Shown: positions 55,688 through 64,000, counted from the stretch's first letter. The stretch is 64,000 nucleotides of DNA from Brevinema_A sp051647535 (GCA_051647535.1 JBOFEA010000015.1:62001-126000); one strand, 5' to 3'. Made by a program: numbers and translations. Notes: generated by a model not told the origin, from the sequence alone.

Positions 55688-56875
55688 TTAACAAGATTTA
55701 TTATCGGTCTGGCACTTTCCAGCTATAAATCCACTGGCAAATGCGAACCATATATTGTATCCGCCAAGATTTCCGGCTATATCTATGGCTTCGCCTATAA
55801 AATACAGCCCTGAGACTTTGTTGGATTCAAAAGTTTTTGATGATAATTCTTTAGTGTCTACTCCGCCTTTGCTTATTTCTGCAAGCTCATATCCCATATC
55901 GGCTACTGGCTTTACCGTAAAGGAATGTATAAAATTATACAGCAATTCAATTTGATGATTGGATAATTCTTGAATATTTTTATTATCGATATTTGTTTGA
56001 TCCAAAATCCAACTAGCAACTTTTGCAGAAAAATAATTTTTCATGAAAGACTGGATAGTTTGTTTATTCTTTGAAGATCTTTCTTGATTAATGAGCAGCT
56101 TTATATTTTCATTTGGTAATAAATCTATGCTCACAGATATACCCTTACTCCAATACGATGAAATCTTTAGTATCGCCGGTCCGCTTAACCCTTTATGAGT
56201 AAACAACATATCGTCATAAAAAAACTTCTTACCAATACTTGTTTTACAGTACAAAGCTGTCCCTACAAGCTCTGAATACGGATTTTGCAATCTTAATGGA
56301 ACAAGTGCAGGACTAAAATCTATAACTTTCAACCCAAAGTTTTTTGCCGTTTCTGCTGCAAAATTGCTGACACCGATGTTAGGATATGATATTCCCCCCG
56401 TTGATATTATTACAGATGTAGAATTAAAACAACTCTTGCTTGTTTTAATTTCAAATATATTATTATTTTTTTGTAAGGATGTTATGTCTGTATTAAACAA
56501 AAAATCTGCGTCTTTTGATTGATCCAGTAAATAATTAATAATATCACTCGATTTATTTTTGCAAAATATTTGTCCCAATTTTTTTTCATAATATGGAATG
56601 TTGTGTTTATCCATTTCAGCAAGAAAATCAGAAACTTTAAATTGCTTAATTGCAGACTTAATGAAATTAGGATTTTCTGAAACATAATGATCGGCTGACA
56701 TATCAAGATTTGTAAAATTACATCTACCGCCACCGGATATCCTAACTTTCCTAAGCGGAGCATCTTGATTATCAATTACAAGCACAGTGTTATGACACTT
56801 CAAAGCAGATATTGCCGCCATAACACCGCTTGCTCCTGCACCTATAATTATCAAGTCATATTTTTTATTAATCAT
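55688..56875 (-). CDS. FAD-dependent oxidoreductase, HI0933/BaiN family
   Basis: 395-residue flavoprotein. N-terminal dinucleotide-binding IIIGAGASGVMAAISALK, the family-typical RKVRISGGGRCNFTN, a middle VIISTGGISYPNIGVS, and a C-terminal GGVDTKELSSKTFESNK followed by GLYFIGEAIDIAGNLGGYNI. Relatives (COG2081) include BaiN of bile-acid metabolism; most have no proven substrate. Appears complete. Weak ribosome-binding site AAGGGA about 11 bases before ATG. Confidence 0.9.
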   Translation of the reverse strand: MINKKYDLIIIGAGASGVMAAISALKCHNTVLVIDNQDAPLRKVRISGGGRCNFTNLDMSADHYVSENPNFIKSAIKQFKVSDFLAEMDKHNIPYYEKKLGQIFCKNKSSDIINYLLDQSKDADFLFNTDITSLQKNNNIFEIKTSKSCFNSTSVIISTGGISYPNIGVSNFAAETAKNFGLKVIDFSPALVPLRLQNPYSELVGTALYCKTSIGKKFFYDDMLFTHKGLSGPAILKISSYWSKGISVSIDLLPNENIKLLINQERSSKNKQTIQSFMKNYFSAKVASWILDQTNIDNKNIQELSNHQIELLYNFIHSFTVKPVADMGYELAEISKGGVDTKELSSKTFESNKVSGLYFIGEAIDIAGNLGGYNIWFAFASGFIAGKCQTDNKSC

Positions 56876-57480
56876 TGTTTTTATTTCCCTTCATGCTATA
56901 AAAATCTATTAAATATATTTTAAAGTATTATGATAAGCTTCAGAATTTTCTAAATCTGCTAAATTTCCTGTATTTCAATCCAAAAAATATTGTTATCCAG
57001 CACTTGAATATTTGAGTAATATTTTTTAGTTAAAACACTAAGGATTTGTCACTTATTTTGACTACAGATAATAATAATATAAAAAATAATATTTAATAGA
57101 TTGTACTATCGGTATAAGCCTTACTATTATTAAGATCTGTTTATGGTTTGGGAATGATCTGACTGTTTGTTCCACAAATTAATAGGATTTTGATAATGAA
57201 AGTATAAATTATTGAGGTCTTTTACAAGGTGACTGACAATAGAAAATGATATAGTTAATAATAGAATATTCTCTGTAAAGATTGTATACCAAAGAGACGT
57301 AAGCAAAAATACATGAGGATTTCGTATATTGAAAAATTAATAACTATGTCTCCTCTATATTTTTATATTTGCTGGAATGTGATCGAAAAACATTGCAAAC
57401 ACAGATGATATTATGATATAATATTAGCCAATATTGATAATTAAATAACGTATAATGAAATATTTAAATGAAATATTTAT
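56876..57480. other. Noncoding region before the duplicated unit
   Basis: AT-rich, no gene recognised. A possible promoter TTGCAA ... TATAAT (spacer 18, near 57393-57422) points toward the structured leader. Confidence 0.4.
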
Positions 57481-57626
57481 TGGGTAATGAGGAATACAGA
57501 TTTTCACGTTATGAAAATCTGTATAAGAAAAATTGTTCGCCTGAAGGCTCTCATTTTTCTAAAAAACGAAGAAATATCTTGTTATTTGCAGTATTGTCAA
57601 TAAAATCATCATTATGAGGTAATGAA
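57481..57626 (+). promoter_or_regulatory. Structured 5' leader, copy 1
   Basis: Hairpin ACAGATTTTCA / TGAAAATCTGT, then a second imperfect hairpin with GCCT-GAA-AGGC inside GAAAAA/TTTTTC arms, followed by a conserved CTAAAAAACGAAGAAATATC. It ends at a GAGG site and ATG. Nearly the same as copy 2. Confidence 0.55.
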
Positions 57627-57628
57627 TT

Positions 57629-57859
57629 ATGGCAAGTTTTTCATCATCGCCCTCGTACAGGGTCTGCGGGTGTATAGTCTTATGATAGACTTGAAAATCA
57701 GCGATATGATTTCAAGAAGACGCTATGAAGTTCGACGCGGAGAAACTTTGTCAGAATTGGCAGAGAGCTTTCAGAGAGAGTTTCCAACATCGGATGAAGT
57801 TTGTTTCTCTGCACAGCCACCAATTAATAAAATAATTAATAATAAGTAAAATTTCATAA
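57629..57859. pseudogene. Fused remnant: LysM hydrolase start joined to a lipoprotein start
   Basis: On the plus strand a scrambled start gives way to ISDMISRRRYEVRRGETLSE and LAESFQREFPTSDEV, a LysM-type motif, then the match stops. From the other side, minus-strand MKFYLLLIILLIGGCAEKQT is the signal and lipobox of the lipoprotein in copy 2. Neither gene is usable. Confidence 0.7.
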
Positions 57860-58200
57860 TAACTCCTATAACAACCCCATTATATAATTATAGTATAGAG
57901 ATGTTTTGTTGTCAACTATAAACGCAGGCCGGTACGGATACTGAAAAGTCACCCACGAACGAACGCTAGCAAACACTATAGATACAGTGCAAAGCTTTAT
58001 TTATTTTTTACGGGACAAATTGTCGACTACATCGTGTAAAACAATAAAAATCATTTGAAAAATAGTATTTATACGAAGAAAAAAAAACAATAATTTATCT
58101 CAAAAACAGAGTGTTGCAGAAAATAAAAATCATTTTTTATCATTTTGTTGTTTGATTTCAAGGCAGTAAATAATTTTATCAATACACTGACCCAAATTCT

Positions 58201-58346
58201 TTGGTAATGAGGAGTACAGATCATCATTTCATGAAATCTGTATAAGAAAAATTGTTCGCCTGAAGGCTTTCATTTTTCTAAAAAACGAAGAAATATCTTG
58301 TTATTTATAATGTTATCAATAAAATAAATTATTATGAGGGTATATT
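58201..58346 (+). promoter_or_regulatory. Structured 5' leader, copy 2
   Basis: Conserved with copy 1 over about 130 bases, including the GCCTGAAGGC hairpin and the A-rich tail; the first hairpin (ACAGAT / ATCTGT) is less regular. ATG 58347 has GAGGG seven bases upstream. Confidence 0.55.
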
Positions 58347-59238
58347 ATGGCTGGTTTTAGTAGTTCACAGATCAGCGACATGATTTCAAGAAGGAAGTAT
58401 ATGAGATCAAACATGGCGACACTTTATCCCAACTCGCTGAAAGCTTTACAAAGTCATTTACAACGCTGAACAGCTTTAGCAGTTCGAGCAAAGTCGGAAC
58501 GACCTAAAATACGGGAAAGATTTGCTGATATTGTCTCATTCGCTGCATAAACTGGGTGCGAAGACCTTGTTATTTGATGCGGGCTGTTCTGACAGCTTGA
58601 GAATTTTGATCACTTCAAACAGTCATAGTATATTTAACGAATCCGGAGTACAAAGCAATACCAAAACTAAATTTATCGCTCTTCTCCAAAATATCTTCCA
58701 CGATCTAGGCTCAAAATACTATCCTGTCAACATCACCAGCGGCTTCAGAACAAAAGCCGATCAAGCTAGGATTATGTGTGATATGTTGGAATGGTCTACT
58801 AATATGTTTCAGTATTATGATAAGGGTTATAACGCAACCCCTTATATAAAAATTGTGCAAAATTTGTATGATGGAGAAATTAATGAAGATGAAATTAATA
58901 ACTATCCTAAATATGCTAATATTATTATCTCTTTAATTCCTCCAGAAAATACCTCTTATCCACTTGATTTATCTTATGGAGATAATATAAAAATAAATGG
59001 AAAGTTATACGGAAGAGAATTAGTAAAATCTGTGTTTTATAAAAATAGAATGATGTGTCAGCATCTTCTAACATTAGGAATGCACAACGATATGGGAAAT
59101 CCTTCCCGTCATACGACAGGAGAAGCCTTTGATCTTGGGTTGAATGATATAACTAGATATATTTCTCAACAATATTTAAATAGTAAAGGTATTACCGATA
59201 GTATTAATAATCCTCATCTTCATATTACTCTGATATAG
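58347..59238 (+). pseudogene. LysM + M15-type peptidoglycan hydrolase (endolysin-like), frameshifted
   Basis: Starts MAGFSSSQISDMISRRKY, loses frame by an extra AT near 58401, and continues as YEIKHGDTLSQLAESF (LysM, peptidoglycan binding). After a second shift near 58490 it reads NDLKYGKDLLILSHSLHKLG through ITSGFRTKADQARIM, the M15-type catalytic SRHTTGEAFDLGL (His and Asp zinc ligands) and NPHLHITLI to the stop. The full protein would be about 295 residues and would cut stem peptides, as phage endolysins or wall-lytic effectors do. The catalytic part alone is open from 58522, without a good start codon. Confidence 0.7.
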
Positions 59239-59242
59239 GTTC

Positions 59243-60007
59243 TTAAAATTCGAGTATATAAGGTTCAAATGTTCTATCATCTCTTGAGAAGATTAAACCT
59301 TCTGTGTTAGAATATATGATACCACTATCAGAAATAATAGTATGTTTATACTGGGAATCTTTTATTAGTTTCAGAGTTTTTACCAAATAAGAGTTATTAT
59401 CAGGCTTATAGTATAGTCGTTCATTTGTTGATATATCAGCGATATAGATAATATTGGTCTCAGGATATGCTCGATAAAGTTCAAAGAAAAATGGTTCTTG
59501 AATATTAGTATTAATATTAGAAAATAATGTATGTACATTAGAAACTATTTCAATATCTTGAACAATATAATATTTATTATTTTGAGGAGAGTAATACATA
59601 GATATATACCATACGGTATCACCATATATATAATAAGTATTATTAGAGATTTTTCCATCTAGTATAGAATCTTCAGATCCAAAAGATATATATTCCCAAT
59701 AGTAGCCATAGCGTTCAAGATTATTTAGAGTTTCAAGTAAATACACTTCCGGAGTGAGGCCATAGGATAAAACATAATTGGAATTTGAGTTAAGAAAAGT
59801 AGGATTAGTAGATATATTCAAAGAAGGAATATTACTAATGATTTTATGAGAGCGGGAGTCCAGAATAAAAACATCATTGGAATTGGAAATTTCATTATTG
59901 ACCTGAGTATTGCCAGATGCAGCGATTTGAGATTGATCAGCAGATTGTTTCTTATTGTCAGCACACCCATTTAATAACAAAATAATTAATAATAAGTAAA
60001 ATTTCAT
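59243..60007 (-). CDS. Hypothetical lipoprotein opposing the hydrolase gene
   Basis: 254 residues. Signal MKFYLLLIILLLNGC with lipobox LNGC, an Asn/Ser/Gln-rich linker, then a Tyr-rich, beta-looking domain (NNTYYIYGDTVWYISMYYSP, NNKYYIVQDIEIV). No family recognised. It is encoded tail to tail with the hydrolase, 4 bases apart, and the same pair was present in the deleted copy 1. An immunity or hydrolase-inhibiting role is possible but only inferred from the pairing. ATG 60007 has GAGGTG upstream, and the promoter lies in an inverted repeat. Confidence 0.7.
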   Translation of the reverse strand: MKFYLLLIILLLNGCADNKKQSADQSQIAASGNTQVNNEISNSNDVFILDSRSHKIISNIPSLNISTNPTFLNSNSNYVLSYGLTPEVYLLETLNNLERYGYYWEYISFGSEDSILDGKISNNTYYIYGDTVWYISMYYSPQNNKYYIVQDIEIVSNVHTLFSNINTNIQEPFFFELYRAYPETNIIYIADISTNERLYYKPDNNSYLVKTLKLIKDSQYKHTIISDSGIIYSNTEGLIFSRDDRTFEPYILEF

Positions 60008-60022
60008 AAACACCTCTAAATA

Positions 60023-60069
60023 AACTAACCCCGTTAGATATTATACTAATGGGGTTAGTTTATTGTCAA
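60023..60069 (-). promoter_or_regulatory. Lipoprotein promoter embedded in a 10-bp inverted repeat
   Basis: Minus strand TTGACA (60064-60069), 18-base spacer, TATAAT (60040-60045). Perfect arms AACTAACCCC (60023-60032) and GGGGTTAGTT (60051-60060) flank the -10 box, an operator-like layout. Copy 1 keeps the promoter, but its repeat is degenerate. Confidence 0.65.
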
Positions 60070-60368
60070 GGCATAGATACCGTAGTACCCTGAGCAGACA
60101 GGGCGTCTGCAAGCGAAGGTACAACTACATGCGTAGGGTAGCACTATACCCGAACCGACAAGGCAATACGGATGCCGAAAAGTTTCCCCATGAACGAACG
60201 CCGGCATACACCATAGATAAAATACAAAGACTTCTTTAATTTGTGCAGAAAAATAAATTATCGACCACATCGTGTAAAACAAGAGAAATTATTTGAAAAA
60301 CAGTGTTTATCCGAAGAAAAATAAATAATAATTTATCTCAAAAACAGATCGTTGCAGAAACAATAAAA

Positions 60369-60660
60369 TCACTTTTTATCATTTTGTTTTTTGATTTCAA
60401 GACAGCAAATAATTTTATCAATACACTGCTGCAAATTCTTTTTGATTTCAAAATCCCAAAAACGCAGAACCGTCCACCCTAAAAGCTGCAGCTGCTCTGT
60501 ATTTTTATATCATTCCGCATATTTTTTTTGATTTTCGGAATCCGGTATTCGAGCCAGGTCTTGATATTGTGTTTTTTGTTTTCCCAGTCGTATACATGCC
60601 AAAAACTTCCATCGTGGATGTTCAGTATAATATGGTATTGCACTAATAGAAGTATGGTTC
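60369..60660 (-). pseudogene. Vsr-like (very short patch repair) endonuclease remnant
   Basis: Minus strand reads DGSFWHVYDWENKKHNIKTW, YRIPKIKKNMRND, then a one-base shift in an A run, then EQLQLLGWTVLRFWDFEIKK and NLQQCIDKIICCLEIKKQND to the stop at 60369. These match the Vsr pattern (FWHG, W-x2-KI-x2-N-x2-RD, GW-x-V-x3-W). The N-terminal part is missing. Vsr repairs T:G mismatches left by cytosine-5 methylases; no such methylase is in the window. Confidence 0.7.
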
Positions 60661-60839
60661 TGCACTACTATAAACACCGATAACACCTAATAAAACAGGT
60701 GAAAAAACACCTTTAACCTCGGAAGTCCTTTATTTTTAATACTCACAAGATAACTACCATGAAAAACTTATAATTATTCTATACTCTACTCTGTATGCCG
60801 TCAAAACAGGGTGTTTTACCTTATATTATACGAATAAAA

Positions 60840-60878
60840 AAAGACCACCCTAGATTTACATAAACTAGAGTGGTCTTT
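60840..60878 (-). terminator. Terminator, minus strand
   Basis: Hairpin AAAGACCAC / GTGGTCTTT with inner CTAG arms and, on the minus strand, a T run. Probably ends the Gabija-like transcript. Confidence 0.75.
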
Positions 60879-60910
60879 AGTCTAGAAGGTTGAGTATATG
60901 AGGGTGTGTT

Positions 60911-61197
60911 TTATTTAATTTCCTCTGTTTTTACGGTCATTGTAAGATGTTCTACATTTTTTTTCTGTACACCAAGTCCATTTCTATAGTACACCAAGTC
61001 CAATACTAAGAACCTGAGCAGTATCAAGGGCTTTGATTTCGTTTTTATTTACATCTTCTTTGACTATAATAAAATGTTTGATTAGAAGTATTATATTCAG
61101 AATCATTTAAGAGTAAGCTATAAACAAAAATTATAAATCCCATATCGTTATCATAATTTTAATTTTGTATAACTTAATATAAGTTTTCTTCTGCCAT
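60911..61197 (-). pseudogene. Broken small gene after the helicase, with a 22-bp tandem duplication
   Basis: ATG 61197 has AAGGAAG eight bases upstream and starts MAEENLY before a stop. The same frame later reads MGFIIFVYSLLLNDSEYNTS, then one extra T shifts it to IIVKEDVNKNEIKALDTAQV and LSIGLGV. There a 22-base tandem duplication (14-base repeat at 60967-60980 and 60989-61002) breaks it again. Removing it restores GLGVQKKNVEHLTMTVKTEE to the stop at 60911. The original protein of about 95 residues has no recognised family. Its position 18 bases after gajB suggests it was the third gene of that operon. Confidence 0.6.
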
Positions 61198-61214
61198 GAT
61201 TATAACTTCCTTAT

Positions 61215-62789
61215 TTAAATGTTTACAACATTTTCAAACCATTGGTTAACTTGTGTCAAAACTTCTTGGCTAGGATTTTCAAAATATACAACTAGATTAT
61301 TCTTTGCTCGAGAACAAGCAACGTAGAAAAGTTTTTGTGTTCTATCAACTACAGATTTTTTATCAGTTTCCTTTTCAAAAAGATAGTTAAAATTATACAG
61401 ATTCCAATTACCATTATCCATAATTACTAGAACATTATCAAATTCAGCTCCTTTAATACTATGCTGAGTAGAAAAAATAGCAGTTGCATTTTGATAATCA
61501 TAGTATTTTCTAATTTCTTCTGTTTGAATCTGGGAGAGAGTATTATATTTTTCTTTATGAGAGTCATCTTGATTGATATATTCAAGAAATGCCTCATCTC
61601 GGTGAATAATATTATTAGTATGGGCATGATTAATCCATTCTCCAATTGTTATATTAGGAGAATTTAAATAATCCATATATGTTTTTAGTACAGTTTTATC
61701 AGATGCCAGAGAAATTATAAATTTTGATTTTTGTAAAAACCCCTTAACGCTATCATTATTATAAAGCTCAATTATTTCTTGTAATTTTAACAGATGATCC
61801 ACACTTTTAGGTAAAGAGTCTTCAGTTAGTTTCTTGTTATATAATACAAATAAATCAGGAAATCCCATTTCTGTAGCAATAAGTCTATGGGTTAAGTATA
61901 AAATTTTAGTGAGCTTCGATGAATCTAAGTTCCAATCTGAAAATATAGAATGGGATAAAATATCTTTACTTAATAAACCGTTGGTGGAATATAAAAATGT
62001 CGTTGAACCTTGTAGGTTATCGCCAGCTGGTTGTTGAGTTAAATCATCTAGTCTGAGTTGGTTAATCGCATTTATTACAGATACAGAGCAACGATAGTTA
62101 TCTTCTTTGGGAATATTAGTAACAACACCGTTTTCTATGTATGAGTTAATATCTCCGATTCCTGTTTGATAAATTGCTTGCATACTGTCCCCAAACAAAC
62201 CAATAATAGGTTTGTTTGGATGAGATTGAATGTGTTCTAAAAATATCTTAATAGTTAATTTATTTGTATCTTGATATTCATTTATAAAAATATAATCATA
62301 CCTATCAGCAATAATACGAGATAAGAGAGAATAATTAGCAAACATATATTCAGCAATTTTCAACAAATCATCGTGTGAAAACACACCATCTTCTAACTTT
62401 TTATAATCCTGGTAATTGATTTTTATATCAGAATTTAAAATATCTGTTATTGGAGGTTTATCTCCATCTTTATTGTATTTAATTGTTTTGTCTGTTACTA
62501 ATTTAATAAGTGTTGTTTTTAAGTCTTGTTGGAACATTTTGATTTGTTCCCATAGAAATTCATGTATTGTATATGCGATTGTGCCATATTGAGAAAAACG
62601 TTCATTAATCTCATTTTTTGCGACATTTGTATAAGTAATACATGCTACTTTAACTTTTGGGGATTCATTATAAACATGATCTAATGTTTGCCCTAGAGTA
62701 TAAGTTTTTCCACTGCCAGCTCCACCATTTAGTACAAAATTTCCCTTATTCTTACAACATTTAATAATACACTCTATTGCTGAAGCCAT
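61215..62789 (-). CDS. gajB: Gabija-like GajB, UvrD-family helicase
   Basis: 524-residue superfamily 1 helicase, shorter than UvrD/PcrA and close in size to known GajB. Motifs: NGGAGSGKTYTLGQTL (Walker A, residues 22-29), ITYTNVAKNEINERF, YIFINEYQDTNKL, LFGDSMQAIYQTG, EDNYRCSVSVINAI, FSTQHSIKGAEFDNVLVIMD and QKLFYVACSRAKNNLVVYF. In Gabija, GajA cuts DNA and GajB senses DNA ends or depletes nucleotides to block phage. The ATG overlaps the gajA end by 16 bases with AAGG upstream, so translation is coupled. The motor motifs look intact. Confidence 0.82.
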   Translation of the reverse strand: MASAIECIIKCCKNKGNFVLNGGAGSGKTYTLGQTLDHVYNESPKVKVACITYTNVAKNEINERFSQYGTIAYTIHEFLWEQIKMFQQDLKTTLIKLVTDKTIKYNKDGDKPPITDILNSDIKINYQDYKKLEDGVFSHDDLLKIAEYMFANYSLLSRIIADRYDYIFINEYQDTNKLTIKIFLEHIQSHPNKPIIGLFGDSMQAIYQTGIGDINSYIENGVVTNIPKEDNYRCSVSVINAINQLRLDDLTQQPAGDNLQGSTTFLYSTNGLLSKDILSHSIFSDWNLDSSKLTKILYLTHRLIATEMGFPDLFVLYNKKLTEDSLPKSVDHLLKLQEIIELYNNDSVKGFLQKSKFIISLASDKTVLKTYMDYLNSPNITIGEWINHAHTNNIIHRDEAFLEYINQDDSHKEKYNTLSQIQTEEIRKYYDYQNATAIFSTQHSIKGAEFDNVLVIMDNGNWNLYNFNYLFEKETDKKSVVDRTQKLFYVACSRAKNNLVVYFENPSQEVLTQVNQWFENVVNI

Positions 62790-64000
62790 TCTAAACCTTC
62801 CTTAATATATTGAGGAATATTCCAGTTAGAATAGTCTTCTGATGAGAAATAGAGAATATAAGTAGCAAATTCTGCTTTAGTAGAATGAAGGCTTTCAGCA
62901 AGGATATATGCATTTTCTTCAGCTATATTTTCTCTATTGTTTTGTGAGAAATGGTTCTTCAACTCTGTATTGTTTGTAATAAAATCTCTATTACAGTGGA
63001 GGAAGGCATCTTCAAAACTTCGTGCATGATAGTTGCCTTCCTCAGTCTGGTAAGCGATTCTGACAGTACCCTCTTCTTTAGGTTGACATGTATTACCTTG
63101 AAATTGAAATGTTTTTTGTTCAGCCGTCTTAGAAATAAGTTCGCTCAAGGAAGGAGGTGTTTCTTGATTTTTGAAAAAATAATTGAGCCCACTGTTGCTG
63201 CTATGAGTGCCCTCTACTACACAACACTTTCCTCTATTATCTTTGCATGAATCAATATCAGTAATTATAAGGGTTTTTACCCCAATAAAATCTAAAAACT
63301 GGTTAAATATGTGGGCATGAGCACCACCCATTTCTATAATGGAAATATATTGACTATACAATGGGACATTATTTTCTGATGGAGTAATTTTTTTCATCAT
63401 AGCTGGCAGTAAAATACGTTCCGTTGTACCTTCAACAAATATTGCTTTATCCGTAAAAAACAGTTCTGTATTTTGTGTGGTTAAGTATTTATGCAGAAAG
63501 TGAAAATCATTTTGCATAGAATTTTTTAATTCTTTAATGTTTTTAGTAAAACATCATTATCTTGCTTTTGCAAATAGCGAATTGAAGAAAAATCACTTTG
63601 AGAAATAATATGAGCAGAATGTGTTGATATTAACGTTTGAATAGGTATACCTATTTTTTTGATAGTGTCAGTAATATTTTTAATAAATGTATATTGCATT
63701 TGAGGGTGTGAATGTGCTTCAGGTTCTTCAATAATGAGTAGATTAATGGGGGTGCCAGAGCCATTTAATCTATTACTGGAGGTGTGTATATTTAATATCA
63801 TATGAATAAAATTTAAATACCCTAGACCATTGTAATGCTCGGGTAAAGCTCCTTGCTCAGTCGAGTATATAAATCGAGTATTTGTATAATTTGATATATT
63901 TTGCTCATTAATTTCAGAAATAGCTTTAGTATTAAGACTGGTAAATGTAAGTAAATCCTGTGTTACTGTTTTTAGAGTTGTACTATATTGATCATTTATT
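62774..64000 (-). pseudogene. gajA: Gabija-like GajA, OLD-family ATPase-TOPRIM nuclease (frameshifted, 5' end outside the window)
   Basis: From the window edge inward: GALPEHYNGLGYLNFIHMIL (ATPase signature region), INLLIIEEPEAHSHPQMQ (Walker B) and IQTLISTHSAHIIS (H-loop). The frame then stops at 63526. One base upstream in frame the protein resumes as KELKNSMQNDFHFLHKYLTT, then the TOPRIM domain KAIFVEGTTERILLPAMMKK and LIITDIDSCKD (Glu and D-x-D metal sites), to the stop at 62774. A run of five A near 63540 in place of six explains the break. With GajB directly downstream this is the class 2 OLD plus helicase layout of Gabija. It may be inactive, phase-variable or a sequencing error. Confidence 0.8.

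Larger units (their letters stand above)
57481..58200. repeat. Shortened first copy of a tandemly duplicated unit
   Basis: Bases 57481-57617 match the leader at 58201-58346, and about 57820-58200 match 59970-60440. Between them a large internal deletion has joined the start of a LysM hydrolase gene to the start of the opposing lipoprotein gene. The right end carries only the last 22 codons of the Vsr-like gene (NLGQCIDKIIYCLEIKQQND) before copy 2 begins. Confidence 0.8.

Noticed and set aside
60055..60282. 75-codon minus-strand reading frame upstream of the lipoprotein
   Set aside because: It overlaps the lipoprotein promoter and inverted repeat, has no ribosome-binding site, and the region is repeated in copy 1 without preserving the frame.
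57481..60440. Complete prophage
   Set aside because: Only an endolysin-like hydrolase is present; there are no capsid, tail, terminase or integrase genes in the window.
42000..64000. All frameshifts explained as sequencing or assembly error
   Set aside because: Some may be, but truncations, a 22-bp duplication, internal stops and missing start codons in the same region, set against an intact 41 kb core, argue for real decay. Reads would be needed to settle single-base cases.

Overview
The window is AT-rich, gene-dense bacterial DNA from a diderm organism. A spirochete is the best guess. It carries a DUF115 'motility-associated factor' protein of the type common in spirochetes, LptC/LptA LPS-export proteins, many small lipoproteins and a predicted outer-membrane barrel. 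Nothing here fixes the species; Brevinema-like or Brachyspira-like lineages are guesses. All calls rest on reading the sequence by eye. No database search was run.

Left two thirds (1-41.5 kb) is an intact core chromosome. In order: accA (cut by the window edge), a periplasmic cyclophilin, a division-type penicillin-binding protein, a double DUF502 membrane protein and a Maf/DUF115 protein. These are followed by a potABCD polyamine transporter, a Na+/solute symporter and a six-tRNA operon (Pro, Arg, His, Arg, Leu, Gly) with a consensus promoter and a terminator. Next come an archaeal-type peptidyl-tRNA hydrolase, a radical SAM enzyme, an M18 aminopeptidase, a pseudo-receiver protein and an outer-membrane barrel. 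Then fabD and fabZ, RNase H with asnA, a flippase, a PcrA/UvrD helicase, trigger factor, an exported ankyrin protein and tRNA-Glu. The core ends with lptC-lptA-trmB, a futABC-type iron transporter, galE, a CapE/FnlA-like UDP-GlcNAc dehydratase and a glycosyltransferase. Rho-independent terminators separate most of these units.

Right third (41.5-64 kb) is an accessory region full of broken genes. It holds a decayed lipoprotein next to an intact one with a look-alike promoter, a broken membrane protein, an HxlR regulator with a stop codon, a second glycosyltransferase and a MACPF-like (pore-forming family) protein. An ascorbate (ula) locus follows, in which ulaF and ulaA are truncated against each other head to head and ulaE is frameshifted. 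Next are a BcgI-like type IIB restriction-modification pair and a BaiN/HI0933-like flavoprotein. Then comes a tandemly duplicated unit: structured leader, LysM/M15 peptidoglycan hydrolase, opposing lipoprotein, Vsr-like endonuclease remnant. At the right edge is a Gabija-like anti-phage pair, GajA (OLD ATPase-TOPRIM nuclease, frameshifted) and GajB (UvrD-like helicase).

Overall this reads as a stable housekeeping segment joined to a defence and accessory island undergoing gene decay. The core has no visible frameshift in about 40 kb, while the island has about ten, many in short A or T runs. Sequencing error alone would not respect that boundary.
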